Assembly: GCA_036937835.1 (NCBI GenBank)
Contig: CM072874.1
Location: 16,010,001-16,074,000, forward strand
DNA from: Pampus argenteus
Taxonomy: Eukaryota; Chordata; Actinopteri; Scombriformes; Stromateidae
DNA: 64,000 nucleotides
Direction of reading: 5' to 3'
A model generated the notes under the pieces. The model was not told the DNA's origin. It worked only from the letters and a program-made list of their open reading frames with translations, and did not search any database. Position 1 is the stretch's first letter; the number at the start of each line of letters is the position of its first letter. The translations under genes and the position numbers were made by a program. This document shows, in pieces, positions 36,901-50,800 of this stretch.

Positions 36901-39900
36901 AACGCTGGGCCTCAAGTGGCCTTTCAACTTAACAAGATGTGAAATTTCCAGAGCTGTCACACAACTTAGCTTCTGTTCCGCTACTTCCTCTTGTTAACAT
37001 GTTGGTGTGTGAGCATCAGTGCTTACCCATCTGGGCTGCTCCACCAAGATCTTGATTTGAACTTTAGCCTCCTCGTTCTTGTTGACCAAACTCATCAATT
37101 CTTCAGCATCCTTAGCCTCCACAAGCACGACTGGACGGGGAAGAGAGTCTGTTTCTCGTAGCTGTGTGTGTGTGTGTGTGTGTAAACAGGATGGTAACCG
37201 AAGTAGGAGGAGAAAGACACAACAATATGGGTGAGACAAAATGACCATACTGTGTACTTATTTGTGTATTTTATAAAATGATGGAGCTGCTCACTCACCT
37301 CAGCAGCAGCATTAGAATCATCGCTGACGTCGAAGATAACAGCCTGAGCTCCTTTATCCAGCGCCATGCGAGCCTGCAGGAGACAACACAGGAGAGACTC
37401 CGGTTAGAAACAAAACACACACGCTGCAATGTGTCAAAAACTCACATGTTCTCTCAGTCCACGGGTGAGGGACAGCTGAACATTGATTGTCCCCCAGTGC
37501 AATCTGCACTCAAGCGACAGCAAACATCAATCCTCCAGAGGACAGTTTAAATAGGGAACGGCTCAGTCTTAAACTGTTCACTAGGTGGCAGTCATGAGTC
37601 ACGAGTGTGTGTCCTCACAACACAGACCAAAGTACACCTCTCCTCCTGCCACTTTTCCACCTGACTCTGGAAGCTGCAAGCACAAATCTGCTGCCTGGTC
37701 TAATCCTTCATCTACTGAGTGCATACAAAAGAAACAGTGGAGGATTATATGATAGAAGGAAAAGAAGCAGGATTAGGCTGAATGAAAGCAAACAGGTGGG
37801 ACATCCCGGTAGAGTTAACATGCAAATAAGTGACATTTTGTATTCAAACTAGGCTCTGACAATGGGCCACTGGTATATCCCTCTATTTGTTTTATTGTTT
37901 CTGTCATTTTTCAGTGTGATATCCTAACGCTAAATAAATATAATAAGTGAGCATGAAAGAAATATAGATATGAGGAAATGTTTACTTTCTTGTAATTGTA
38001 TATATATATATATATATCTATAAATTGTGAGAAAAATAATTTATTGGGATTTCCTTAAATCATCTTTCTTGTTAATGCGTTAACCCTACTTACAATCATA
38101 TTATGTTTCAGAGACCTGATACTTCATGATAGACAATGATTCCAGCATATTTTTTAATGAGAATATGAATTGATTAAAAACAAAGATTAAGTGATATTTA
38201 AAAAAAAAAAAAAAAAAAAACCTGCAGAAAATGTGGAAATACATTTTCTAGAAAAGACAATTTTTACAGGAAACATTGTGTAAAGCTGCAAAGGTTAACA
38301 TTAATTCAGGACCTCGGTATAATGCAGTACGGTATGGACACTTGAATAGAACAAAGCCATTGTTAATGTTATCAGATTATCAGTTTCACCTGCGCTGTTG
38401 CTCCATACGACCCCGACCGCCTACATCAAAAAGGTAGAGCTGCTCGTATGTAGAGTGATTTTTTATTAAGAAAAATCAACCTCAAAGATCAGACCACTGG
38501 TACCGACCCACTTCTACCATGACAGGAGCTGCTGCGTTGACCTTACACTGTCTTGTGTGTGGGCGTTTCTGCGTTGGCTCTTAATATTGCTTTTGCTATC
38601 TGGACCGCTGTACAAAAAGCTTTAGAAATGCTTTTCACAGGCATCACCCGAAGACAGCGGGGAAAAACAAGAAGAGGAGCCTTTTCATCAATATCTCATC
38701 GCTTTGCTCTCAAGTGCCTCCCCATGTGCCAATACTTAATGAGGAGGAGGCACAAGTTTAAACAGCTAATCACCCGGGTCAAACACAATACTAAAAAGTT
38801 ATTTCTAGCCTCCTGCTCGCAGGAAGGAGTGCGTGCACACACACACACCCACACACACGCACACGCACAAACATGGCAAGACATAAATAAAAAGAAAGGG
38901 CAGGTAAAAACATCACTCAGTGGATCCATTAATCAAGCGAATGTGTGCCGTGGCAGCAGATCACTTCAAAAAGAAAAAGGAAGAAACTGACATCATAAAA
39001 TCTCTGAATCTCATCCCTCCTACACTTATTTCCTAAGTGCCCACAGGTTTATGTGCACATGGAAGTGCGCAGTTGTGATTTAGTAGCATTGTCCCACAGA
39101 TCCGCTGGCGTTTAAAAAAAAAAAAAGCCATGCTGTTGACGGTCAGAAAGAGGTCAAATAAAAAAATTAACATATCTCCTTTGATCTGGCTTCCAACTCT
39201 GGTTCCAACAGTTTCATCACAGCAGTAATTGTAGTACGTGCATGGGCCTAAACGGGGTGCGGTCACGTAGGAAAAAAAAAAGCTGGATCTTTGACATGTG
39301 GGAATTTGCTTTACCTGAAGTTCAAAAGTTCTCTACACGGCACCGAGTCCATACGTCCTCTAATCGTGGCAATAAATGCAGGGAAGCCCGCTTTCTGTGG
39401 TCCAACACACACACAGACGGACACAAGCAGTCGAGGAGTTTCAAATAGCCTCCTACAGCTCCCAATATATCATAATATGTTCCTATAATGACCGCTGTGG
39501 TCTTATTATATCTCAGTATTAGTGGTAGTTGTACCATAGTGTGGTCACCAAGCCGTACGCTTCCACTGAGCCGCACACCCGGAAGCAGCCTGAGAGATCT
39601 CATTACATGATTATTGGAGATATATTTAACCTTTCATAGCGCAATAAAAAAAGCACAAGTCTGATGCTGAGGAGACAGTTGAAAGGACTGCCGGCACGAG
39701 TGTTTCAACATCTCCTGGTTTGTTATGGTCGGAAACTGAAACAGACATCACTGTGGTTAGCTAAACACCCATCTTCATGAGGTACAACTTGATACGTGAT
39801 TAAACACAATTTGGCATTTGAGTAAAAACAATTGCAGCAGCGGAAATGACTGTGGTTTTACAGATTTATGCAGGGAGGACGTCATCGCTGAAACAAAACA

Positions 39901-42275
39901 ACACAGACACCACAATAGTCGGCTTCTACTTTTAACACCGATGGGTTTTTTTGACAGAGGGTGCGGCTGTGGCTTGAGTTTTGCTGTGTTTTGTGAAACA
40001 GAGATGAATTGTTTGGGAGGAGTCTGCACACTGAGGGTAGCAGGTAGCAGGTAGCGTGGAGCTGTCACAAACATAAACACACCTGAGGGCACGGAGCCAG
40101 AGAGAGAGGCACCATGAGGTCACAGGTACACACATAAAGCAGGTATGCATTCATAGAAACGCAGACATAACTTCACCAGGGTTTTTCTAACCTCAACAAC
40201 CTCAACAACTCAGCTGCAGATAGAGAGCTTTAGAGGTGCTGGAAGGGGGAGCCAGGTTAGCCGTTTCCTCCCGCTTCCAGTCTTTAAGCTAAGCTAAGCT
40301 AAGCTAAGCTAAGCTAAGCTAACCAGCTAGTATATACTCATATATACTGTACAGGCTACTGAAAGCAAATAAGTGCATTTCCTAAAATGTAAATTAATAA
40401 TAAAAAATTGCTCTAAAAACTAGTCACGAGTACATACTTTTATTTATTACAAAAAAACAGAAAAAAAAAGATAGTAATATAGCTAGTTTTTGGCTGCAAA
40501 TTTAGCGATAATGATTATTTTATTATCACTCCTAAACTGATCAACTGATCAAAAAGTAATCTTGACTAACTGCAGTATTAGCCGCGACTCATCTGGCGTA
40601 GCACCACATCGAGCCAGTGAGCTGTCCTCTCCTGCAGTGGGTGGCCTGCTCGCGTCCAGCCAGCGCTGTTTGTTTACATCCCTTTCTGTCTGTGAGCCAG
40701 GCCTGGAATCACAGTGTGTTCAGGGCAGAAACAAACTACGCTCTGATGTCTACATTTCACATACAGTAAGGACGGACCGCCGCCTGACAACATCCATCTA
40801 TTCGCCTGTTGACGTGTTTGTTCATCTGCAGCCACGCTCTGATGTAATGGAGAGGAAAGAAGAGCGTGGCAATAATGAGAATGAAAACACACACACACAC
40901 ACACACGTACACTCAGTCCTGCTGTATTAATCAAACATCTATGGTTACAGAATTATATTCAGTGTCAAAGTGTGACCCAGTAGTTTCATAACCTTTGACT
41001 TTTCAGATATTTGTAACAGTGCATCCAGAAAGACGATTTCAATCTGAACTTAATTAGAAGCTAATTAGTGAGCATGATTGTTTTTATTGTAAACATTCTT
41101 ATTCTTAATTACACGCCAACCACACACACACACGCCAAAACCCTGATGTTGTTGCAGTTCTTTGGTCCCTCTGATAACCCGGACTCCCTCTTTAAAACAT
41201 GCCACCGGAATCTGTTTACCTCAGTCTAACTTTATGATTCTTGTGGGGACCGTGTAAGTCTCTTTTCCCAGCGTGACTCTCCACATCATTCAGCGCGTGG
41301 GTAAATTATACAGTGTAATAATATGTGTGGGAATAAGGAGTGAGAGTGAAAGAGGTAAGAAAAAAAAATAGAGAGAGACGGAGCGGGAAGGAGAGGAGTG
41401 AGGCGAGCAGGCTGCGGTGCTGCTGCTGCTGCATTAAAGTGTCTAATGACAGAGTACAGAGCCCTGGGCCTGCAGGTCTGAGGCCGACTCTCTGCTCTGT
41501 CATTTCTCCTGACCGGCCCGGCACACTGGAACCATTACTGAGGCACTGGGACACGCCGCACGGCTAAATGCAGCAGACAGGGGCTGGTGGCGGTGATGGC
41601 GGGGTGTAGTGGCACTGAGAACAGGTGCAGACTGTATCGATGTTGTGGACATTGTGTCTAAATGGGCATCCACTGTAATGTACTGAACACCACTGGAAAC
41701 AGGACTTTTAGAAAGTGATCAATCAATGGGATAACCATACAAAATGTTTGTATGCAATACAATTATCAATTTTATTTTGTTTATTTATTTATTTTTTTAA
41801 GATTTATTTTTGTGGCTTTTATATCCCATTGTTTCTTTTCTTCCCCTGTACACTTATATAAATGTTGAAACAGTAAATCAAATAGCAACCAGAACAACAT
41901 AGCATTTGCTTTAAATATTATTTACCTAGCTTTGAAGGTGTGTATTTAAGTCCAATTGTGTGTTATAATTGCTGCATGCGTGTGTGCTGTGTGATTGCTG
42001 GTTGCTCGCCACCGGCTGAGTGGCATTTGAGTTAGTTGGAGGAGGGAAGGGTGTGGCTCTAGCTGGGTATCCATTACTCATAGGGGTACTTTGATGTGAG
42101 GCTACTGGAGGGGAGGGGGAAGGGGGAAGGGGGGAGGGCGTGGGGCTTTGGGCTGGCATGTTAGGGCAGGTGAGCAGATTTTACGCTCTCAGGAAAAGTA
42201 TTGAGCCTGAGGGGGTGGGCCTGAATCACACACTCCTCCTCCTTCCTACTACTTCTACCACACATTCATCCTGGT

Positions 42276-42311
<36 letters not shown>

Positions 42312-44823
42312 TGAAACACTCGGCTTGGCCTTTTTTTGTGCAGAGGAGAGACACACTGGAAAAACTTATGAACCTGATCCGCCTTGTCTGGAGGTAAGAG
42401 AGGTCATATAGAGAACTCACAGTATTGAAGCTCAGCCCACCCTTCTCTCTTTCTCCCTGAATTTCCCTTGTCTCTCGCCCCCTCTCGTTAGCGGCCGCTG
42501 GCTGCTCAGTGACACAAATTTGAAATGCAAAGCACAGGGTGACAGAGAAAAAACAGATGTCATCTGATACACTATCACTTGCTAAACACATCCTCGAAAC
42601 ATCAAAGAGCCAGACGGCGAGCGCCTGCAGCCTCGGGGGCAGATGAGACTGATGTGGCCGCCGTTGGCAACCGTGACGATCAAGCCGAGAGGCCTGACTC
42701 CATCCCACACACGCCACCATGTGACCTCCCATTTCACCCTTGAAACTTCAGTTTAAAAGCCACTAGATGCTGAAGAATAGCCCAACATAGTGTAGAGATT
42801 ACTGAGAAGTTGATGCCACTCTGATCATGATCTGATCAGCTACAGCCAGCAGCCGCTTAGCTTAGCTTAGCTTAGCTTAGCATAAAGACTGGAAACGGGG
42901 AGAAACAGCTAGCCATGTTCTGTTGAAAGGTAAAAAAAAAGACCTGTAAAGCTCACTAATTAACACGCGATATATCATTTAATGTCATTTGATGCAAACA
43001 AGCAGCAGGTTTGTGGGCAGGAGTTTTCCCTGGCTGGAAGCAGTGACTTCCTGGAGTTTTAGCTGGTTGTCTGGAAAACGTAGATATAAAGGGTTAATTA
43101 GTGAGCTTTAGAGGAACTAGTTTCTTTCTCCTTCCCTATTCATTATGTCGTAAGCGCAGGAGAACGATTCACAGCAAGCAAACTATTTCAATGTACATGC
43201 AGGTGTGTGAGTATTGTTTAAAGAGAGATTTGGGGGGGGGGGGGGGACGTGAACTTATCTTTCAAGCACCTTTTGCATCTTTTCCAAAAGCTTGATTTTG
43301 CTGTTTTTATGTGATGTATTGTTTCAGTGTTCAGGTAGATTTTACCTCTCAACAGAGCCAGGCTAACTGTTTGCCCCCGTTTTCAGTTTTTATGCTAATC
43401 TAACGTTAGCTCTATCTTAAATTTGAATGGATATGAGATATTAAAAAAAAAAAAAAAAGTCTTATGTCTCTCAGACACAAATATGTTTATATCTGAAAAT
43501 TCTTTAAAAGCAAGCTGGACCAGAGCACAGTGGTTACAGTGTCTTTACTTTCAACGATACAACTACTGGGACACCAAAATCTGAACTTTTCTAGACAATT
43601 CTGCAATAAATAAATTGCGGTAAATAATTTGAAAACATGTGTACAAGCACAACATGCAGATAAAAAAGTTACAAAAGTTCACATTTGATTATTAGAATTT
43701 ATTTTATTAGAATAAACTCTTTTTTTTTTTCTTTTAAGATAAATTAAAGGTCACATCTGTCTTTTTTTTATACTACTTTTTTTTTTTTTTGCATATATTC
43801 CGCAATTTGTTTGTGGAAGATTATGTAGAAGAAACTGTCGCTGCAGTAACAACAAATTTGCTTAGAATTTCGATGTATGAAATGACAAATATGTTTGTTG
43901 CTTCTGAAAACTCTGGTTTTTACTAGTGTGAGCGACTCACGGCAAAACAATCTGTCTCTACAACGACAGTTCTTGACATTTTCAGCCCAACGTTGCGTTC
44001 ACAACTGCAACAATCACTATAATTTTCTAACGCAGTATGAGCACACAAAATAGTTCTAAAATTAATTACGGCTGTAACTATCATGATATACTTTGATTAT
44101 AGCAGTACTTGAGTGTAATATGTATAATTAAGTAAACCACCTGGGTTACACTGCAGGCAGAGAGATGTAATGGAGGAGAGTTAAGTCCCTGGATGTACGG
44201 ACTCCTCTGATCTCAACACAAACATACCAAACCACCTTTTTATTCCCGCTTCTCCAAACATCTAGAAAACCTCAGCTGTGAAATGTGCCACATGAGAAAC
44301 TGTCCGATCTCACAGAGGAGCCACTATATCTTTATTGTTTGTATTGCACTCAATCAAGAGATTGGGATAGGAATGATCCTCCTTTGAGTGGGAAAAAGAA
44401 GCCGTTTCTGTAGGCTCTGTATCGCTATGTTGATACATTCCTATAATGCTGACGAGCGTGAACTAGTGGAGGGAGAGAAAGTGTCCGGCATCATTTTTCT
44501 CAGTTCGTGGCCGGGGGCTTGGCAGAGGATTTTTTCTCTCACCGACGGTCGGCAACACAGAGACTCAGGGGAAGCCAATTAGAGGGCCTTTCCCGGCCTT
44601 TTAAGAGGCAGATAATGTTCTTGTTTTCATAAAGCATCCTGTTATTTAATCAGGCCTGTAAGTGAGAGCCTGACACCCCTTCTACAGTGTAGAGGCAACC
44701 TCCCTTCGCTCCCTCCCTCCCATCATTCCTTTCCTGAGCCCTCCAGCTCATTCAACAGCTCTTGTAAGCCTCCAGGAATTCATTCTTGGAACAGGCCATG
44801 CAGTAAGCCATGTCTTTCTGCAG

Positions 44824-44871
<48 letters not shown>

Positions 44872-47800
44872 AGCACAGCGACAATTGGACAATTTGAAAG
44901 ACATAAATAAAGTTTAAACTAGATATACACCTCACGGTTGTATGCCTCTACCAAAGAGTCAGTTTGAAGTTTATATCCATGCCTGTCCAGGCTCATTTAA
45001 CATTACTAGTGAAGACTTTGAAGGGATGTAATAAAAGGTATTATTTAAAAATGGTATTTTTGGGGGAAATGGAAGATATCATCCAGCAACACAGAAGATA
45101 CAGTCAAGGCATTATGATGACATTATGATGTGAAGTTAACCTTTGGCCTTTTGGATCTAAAATGTCACCATGTCTTCATCATCTTATTTGTGTGAAATAA
45201 TTAGCGTTTGACCACCAAATTCTAATCAGTTCATCCTTGAGTCCAAGGCAGTGGGTGAAATGTACAGTGTATCGTGTTTTCCCAACCACTTTTCCTTGAC
45301 CTTGATGGGAAACATCACCGGGTCAAGGAAAGATGTGAACGAGAATTCATAAGGACTTAGGAAAAGACAACTGTGATGCAAAAAGAATCCGACTGCTATG
45401 TAATCATGTGATGGTGAAGGTTATTGATGGAGGTCTGCCGCAAGGAATTAGGGGACTGAATGATCACCTTTCCTTTCGTAAAAGGATGGTCAAATGCCAA
45501 AGGAGATTAGAAAGAAAGCTTTAAAACACCATTCCTTAGCATTTAGAGGATTCAAACATTTTACCATGGCTGCCACTTGGATACTTCTGGGTCATTTCAC
45601 TCAGTTAGGAACATTCCTAAGCAAAAAAAGACTATTAGACTGTATCCCGAGTGGACGTTTGTGCCAAATGTAATGAAATTCCTTCCAACTGAATGGGACG
45701 GATGTGAGGTCACAGTGACCTTGACCTTTGACCACCACAAGCTAATCCGTTCATCCTTGAGTCCAAGTGGAAGTTTGTGCCAAATTTAAAGAAACTCCTT
45801 AAGGTGTTCACGTGAATGGGAGGGATACCCCAAAAACGTAATGCCTCCAGACTGTTGGACAAATACAAATTTGTGATTAGAAAGTCTGTACCACACTCCA
45901 TGACAATAGTTGTCAGGATATTTCACTCAAAACCTACAAAAGTCCACACCATCAGTTGATGGGCAACACTGGAGCCACACCGCTACATGGCTAAAAAAAA
46001 AGGGCCACATAATGTAGGACCAATGCAATTATAAGAGTTTAAATCAAATGAATACTCATATTCAAAACATACACATGATTCAGGATTCAATATATGTTGT
46101 TTACTGACAACCAAACAGGTTAGTGGGCAGGTTTGACTTGTCAATAACCTTATTTAGGCTAGCAGAAGAACACTCTTCTTACAAAATGTGGGTCAAAAAA
46201 CAAAAAACAAACACAAATTCTCAAATTAGCCATGCTTGATAGCTAATAGGCATTTGCGCCTTGCAAATCTGAGTCTAAATAGTCTCATTGTATCCATAGA
46301 GCCACAGTGTCTGTGCTGTGAATCTTTTTTTGTCAAACCCCTGTTAAAAGCCAGAGAGGGGGGCACTTGGCACTAACCTACCTGAGTCAGAGTTAAACAG
46401 GTTCACACTGCAGAGGAGAAACAAGAACTCGTTCCCTTCGCCTGCAGTGTCAGGGCTCACAAGACCTGTTTGCTCTAAACTCTGGGAGATGCTTGGTGCT
46501 AGCTTGCTTGCCTGGGGAAGTAGTTATTGGTAATACAAACCTGTCTACTTTCCACTTTACTTTCAGCAGCAGCGTGCCCTTGCCCAAGCCTGAGGCAAGC
46601 CAAAAAAAAAAAAAAAAAAAAAAGAGAGAGAGAGAGAGAGAAAGTGCAAGACAATAAATGAGACAACAACGAAGAGAAGGAGACAGAAAGAAAGAGAAGG
46701 GGAAAACAGAGAAGAGAAGGGTGAAGGGACACGGGAAAATGTCTTTTTTTTATGGGAATGTTTCACTTAATCTCATAAAGGCACCGTGAAAACCTCCATC
46801 TGTTTGCCGAGCAGTTCAAAAGAGACTCCACATGCCTCCGCTTGCTGCTATATAAAAACAACCTTCTAATGCAGATCTTAAAGAGGGCCAGCGGCTCAGC
46901 CTGCACAATGAGAACTGGGATGTGCCAGATGAAGCGATGCAGGATGGGAGGGTGGAAAGAGAATTAGGTAAGTAAACAGGGAGGAATGGGAGCAGCACAG
47001 AGAGAGAGAGAGAGAAGGAGAAAGAGAAAGAGACTGACGACAACAAAAGGAGGAGAAAGACGTGAACTGGGTGAAGGAGGGGAGGACAGAGTCAAATCAA
47101 AGCAACTAATTTTCCTGTCAACAGTCCTGTTTCTGACCTGGCAGACCTGACCTTGGAGCGGTAGGCAGACGGGACCGGCGCGGGACGCCCCCTGGCCTCG
47201 CCTGTCACTCCTCTGAATCAACCCATTCACCTCTCTGACTCTCTCCTGCCTCGTCTTCCCTTCTCAGGGCTTCTGTAGTGTTCACCGAAATGAAACGTAA
47301 GACCTTTAAAGACCTTTTTAATACCACATAGAGCGGAATTTAATACCTTTTTCAGCGTCATAACAGTCAGAAGACTGATGGGAAGCCAGTAGGGACAAAA
47401 AGGCCTGCAATTACTGAATAAGTGAAGGAGTCTATTGAGATTTACAATAATATACAGCTAATATGTCTTATCAATTAACATGATGCGGATCCAGAGAAGT
47501 GGCAGAAAACTGATGGATGGATTAAACATCTACAAAAGTTCATTTAAGTTTTCGTCAAAATTAACACTTGCCCATGAAGCTACTGTAGCTAGCATCAGCA
47601 ACAGTGTTCACTGCAGGTCTGATGGCGCTGCCTGAAACGCCACAATAAAAGGATGACGCAGCGTCCTGCTGCACAGTCCACTGTTGCACCAGTCTCATTT
47701 GTAGCTTATACATGCGTAACGTCTCCCGACAGCTCGCAAACACATACGAAAAAAACTTAGAGCTAAAGTTACTGTCTACAGCAGGCACGAGAAAATAATC

Positions 47801-50800
47801 ACGACCCTCCTGAATGAAATCTAAGCCTTGTCATTTCTTCCAGTGCCTTTTTTCTTCAGGGAACTGAATTTAGTGGTTTTTTAAGACTTTTCGAGACCTG
47901 CAGATACCCCGCTTCTCATCTCCTTCTTCATGTTTCACCGCGAGGCTTACCATTCGCCTTTGTCATTAATAGAGGAATGTCCTGGCCGAGAACGACATCG
48001 TGCGCTCTTTATTGCGGCTCCTGAGCAGAGAATCGAGGGCAGCACCTTCACATTCAGGGCCTAACTTTTGATAGCTGTCAGTTATGACAAAACTGGGCTT
48101 TCTCCTTTTCAATAAAACCCTCTACAGCGGGCACACGAATCATGAATCTCCTTGCTCGAGGGAACCGAACAAGAATGCAAAGGATTAGTTATAAATATAA
48201 AGCAATAAATGATGTCTTTGATCCATTCAAACACTAGGAACCAAAGGTCCATGAGACTGTAGTGTGATGCCTCTGTAGTCAGGTTTTCCTGGTGCCTCTG
48301 TTCACCTCCAGGCCTCCTTTCCCCTTAGCCGGGGCAAGACCAGGCCCGATCCCATCTGCAAAGCTATTTTGACGAGCCGCCCCTCTAAAAAACTCCAGGG
48401 TTCAAACTGCTGGAAGATCAAAGGACTAATACTGCAGTAATAACAACTTACTGCCCTATGAACGCCTCATTCATCAGGGAGAGGCAGTGATATAGTTCAG
48501 TTGTAACTGCAGGGCCATTAAGCACTCATCATATGATCCTCTTTGCCATCACCGTTTGGAAAAGAAATTTTCAGCTCTCTGCAGGCAGAGTTAGAAACAA
48601 GGGTGAGCTCTTGCCAGTGATGCTAAAAAAATCCCAACAACCATCACACCCTCCACCTCCACCTCCACCTCCCTCCCGCCACACTCCCCTCCTGCAGCCA
48701 GCCGAAGGTGCTTCCCAACCAGTTTGCATAGAGGTATTTTAATTACAGCAATTAGGCACAGAATGGCATCATTTGGGCTCTGGGTCTGCTCATGAGCATG
48801 ACACAGCAGTCTATTTTTAGCGCCGCATTTCCCCCCCTCCCCAATCGTCCGCTCCGAGCGGCGACAGCCTGATGAAAACAGCCTGACCCCTTGCGCGCTC
48901 CCCTTTGAAGTGACAAGTGATAGATGCGCCGCCCTAATATGAACGCCTTGAGACGCAAACTCTTTGCATTCTCGAATACCGTGAGCAGCCCTGCAAGATG
49001 TGCTCAGCCTCGGGGAGCAGATAAACAGCATAGCGTGCATAGGTGCTCACATGAGCTGTGTGTGTTTGGAACATTTCCTTGTGAAAGAGGGTATTCTCTC
49101 TCTTCTCTTCTCTTGCAGGAAGGAAATGCTGTATGTAGCTTTTGTTAGCCTTTAAATCACCATTGCTTTTAAACAAGTGTGTCTAACAGCTGAGATAATA
49201 TTATGTTCAGGGTCATTTGCTTGATTGTAGTAAAGAATCTGCTTATTTTTTTCTTGTTTTAAGATGTTTAGGGGGAATTTTGTGTCGCAAGTATATGGAA
49301 ACAAAGGGATTTTCTTAACTTAGTGTCAGATGCGTATTTCCACTTTTCACAAGGAAAACAGGACTGTTAGGAAAAAAAGCATTAGGCGGAACGAGTTAGG
49401 AGGGACATATTCTGCGATCCACGCATATAAACACGCAGGTGATATTCCAGCTGCTTCTATTTCGGAGAAGTACTTCCCAACCGAGCGGCACTGTAGACAT
49501 CTCACTGTTTGTGTATAAAAGTTTTGCGGTGTTGCTGTCGACAAACTCAAATTGGAATCAGTAGAATCGGCGTTCGCTTTCAGAAGGATTCAACATGCCC
49601 GCACTAACTATGCAGAGCCCATGTGTTATTCCAGCGAGGGCAGAGAAAAAAGGAAGAGCAGAAAAGTGAGAAAACGGGAGCGACAAGCTGCTAATCGCCA
49701 GTAGCTGGGAAAAGAGCGCGAAGCATCTGAAAACATCGCCTCTCAATGTAAACAACACATAGTCCAGATTTTTATGCAAGTGTGTGGGGAGGGCGGTTTG
49801 CCGCGCCATCAGCTCAGAGTCAATGTTTAGCTTAGCAACGCTGGCATGGGGCGAGAAAACTGAGGACACGCGGATAGGAGCTGTAGCCACAGCTGCTGAA
49901 AATACCCCTGACACACACACACACACACACCTTTGGGCCAGAGAATCTTCCACCTATTTAAGGTGACGGGATGAATGGAGCAGCAGGGATCGTGTAAATC
50001 ACTCACTCCTCGTTGGTGGGAGTGATGACAGCGCTGAACTGAGGTGAACGACAGCAATGCTGCAGGTTAAAGTGATATCTGTTAAGATTCGACCCACAGG
50101 CCTTCTGACCTCTGAGTCTCACCGAGTTGTGACCTTTGAATCTCAGAAGAGCTGCAGTTCAAATGCTGCCGGTTGAACTGTGTATGGCTATTTTATTACG
50201 AAACGATATGCTTACCTCACCGTTTGCAGCGGTCTTAAGACCTATAAGCCAAAATCTGATTATAGGGGATTTCAACAGCTTCTCCTCAGCATTAAGTTGA
50301 TTTTAAACTGCAATTCCTCTTTTATATATATCGGGCGTGCAAAACTCTGGTGAGATGAAAAAGATGAGGGTGCTGAGAAAGAGGCCCGATTTCAGTGTGT
50401 CGCCGCTGGTGCTAGGCCAAACAAAGCAAAAAAGTAAGTTTACTTTTGACAAGGTAATGTAGCATTTCATGTTACAACTGAAAACAGTGTAATTACAAGC
50501 GTGACGTCCCACATTAAGTGCAGATTATGCGTGCGTGTGTCTGATTCGTCCAGGAGGTGTGCGAACAAAAGCATAAAAGAAAACTCTTTCGCAATCCACA
50601 CAAAGGGTGACGTATCTTTCATACGCTCAGTTTTGAGCTATATCTTTGTGTAGATTCACCTTGTTGCCACTTTCCTACCCCACGGTGAGGCAGGTACACC
50701 GAATTCCACCCACCCAATTCTTCTGTCCCAACCGCTCGCCTGAACAGACAAATTTAATTCAATTTGTTTGTTTTCCCAAATTATATCCACCTCCCTCCCT

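Noticed and set aside
41926..42159. 77-codon proline-rich open frame, minus strand
   Set aside because: Low-complexity G-rich DNA read as Pro/Ser codons; no start context or family.
42226..42732. 168-codon open frame, minus strand
   Set aside because: Contains a CA microsatellite translated as CVCVCV and no domain.
48591..49040. 149-codon open frame, minus strand
   Set aside because: No family resemblance; more likely part of a non-coding conserved block.
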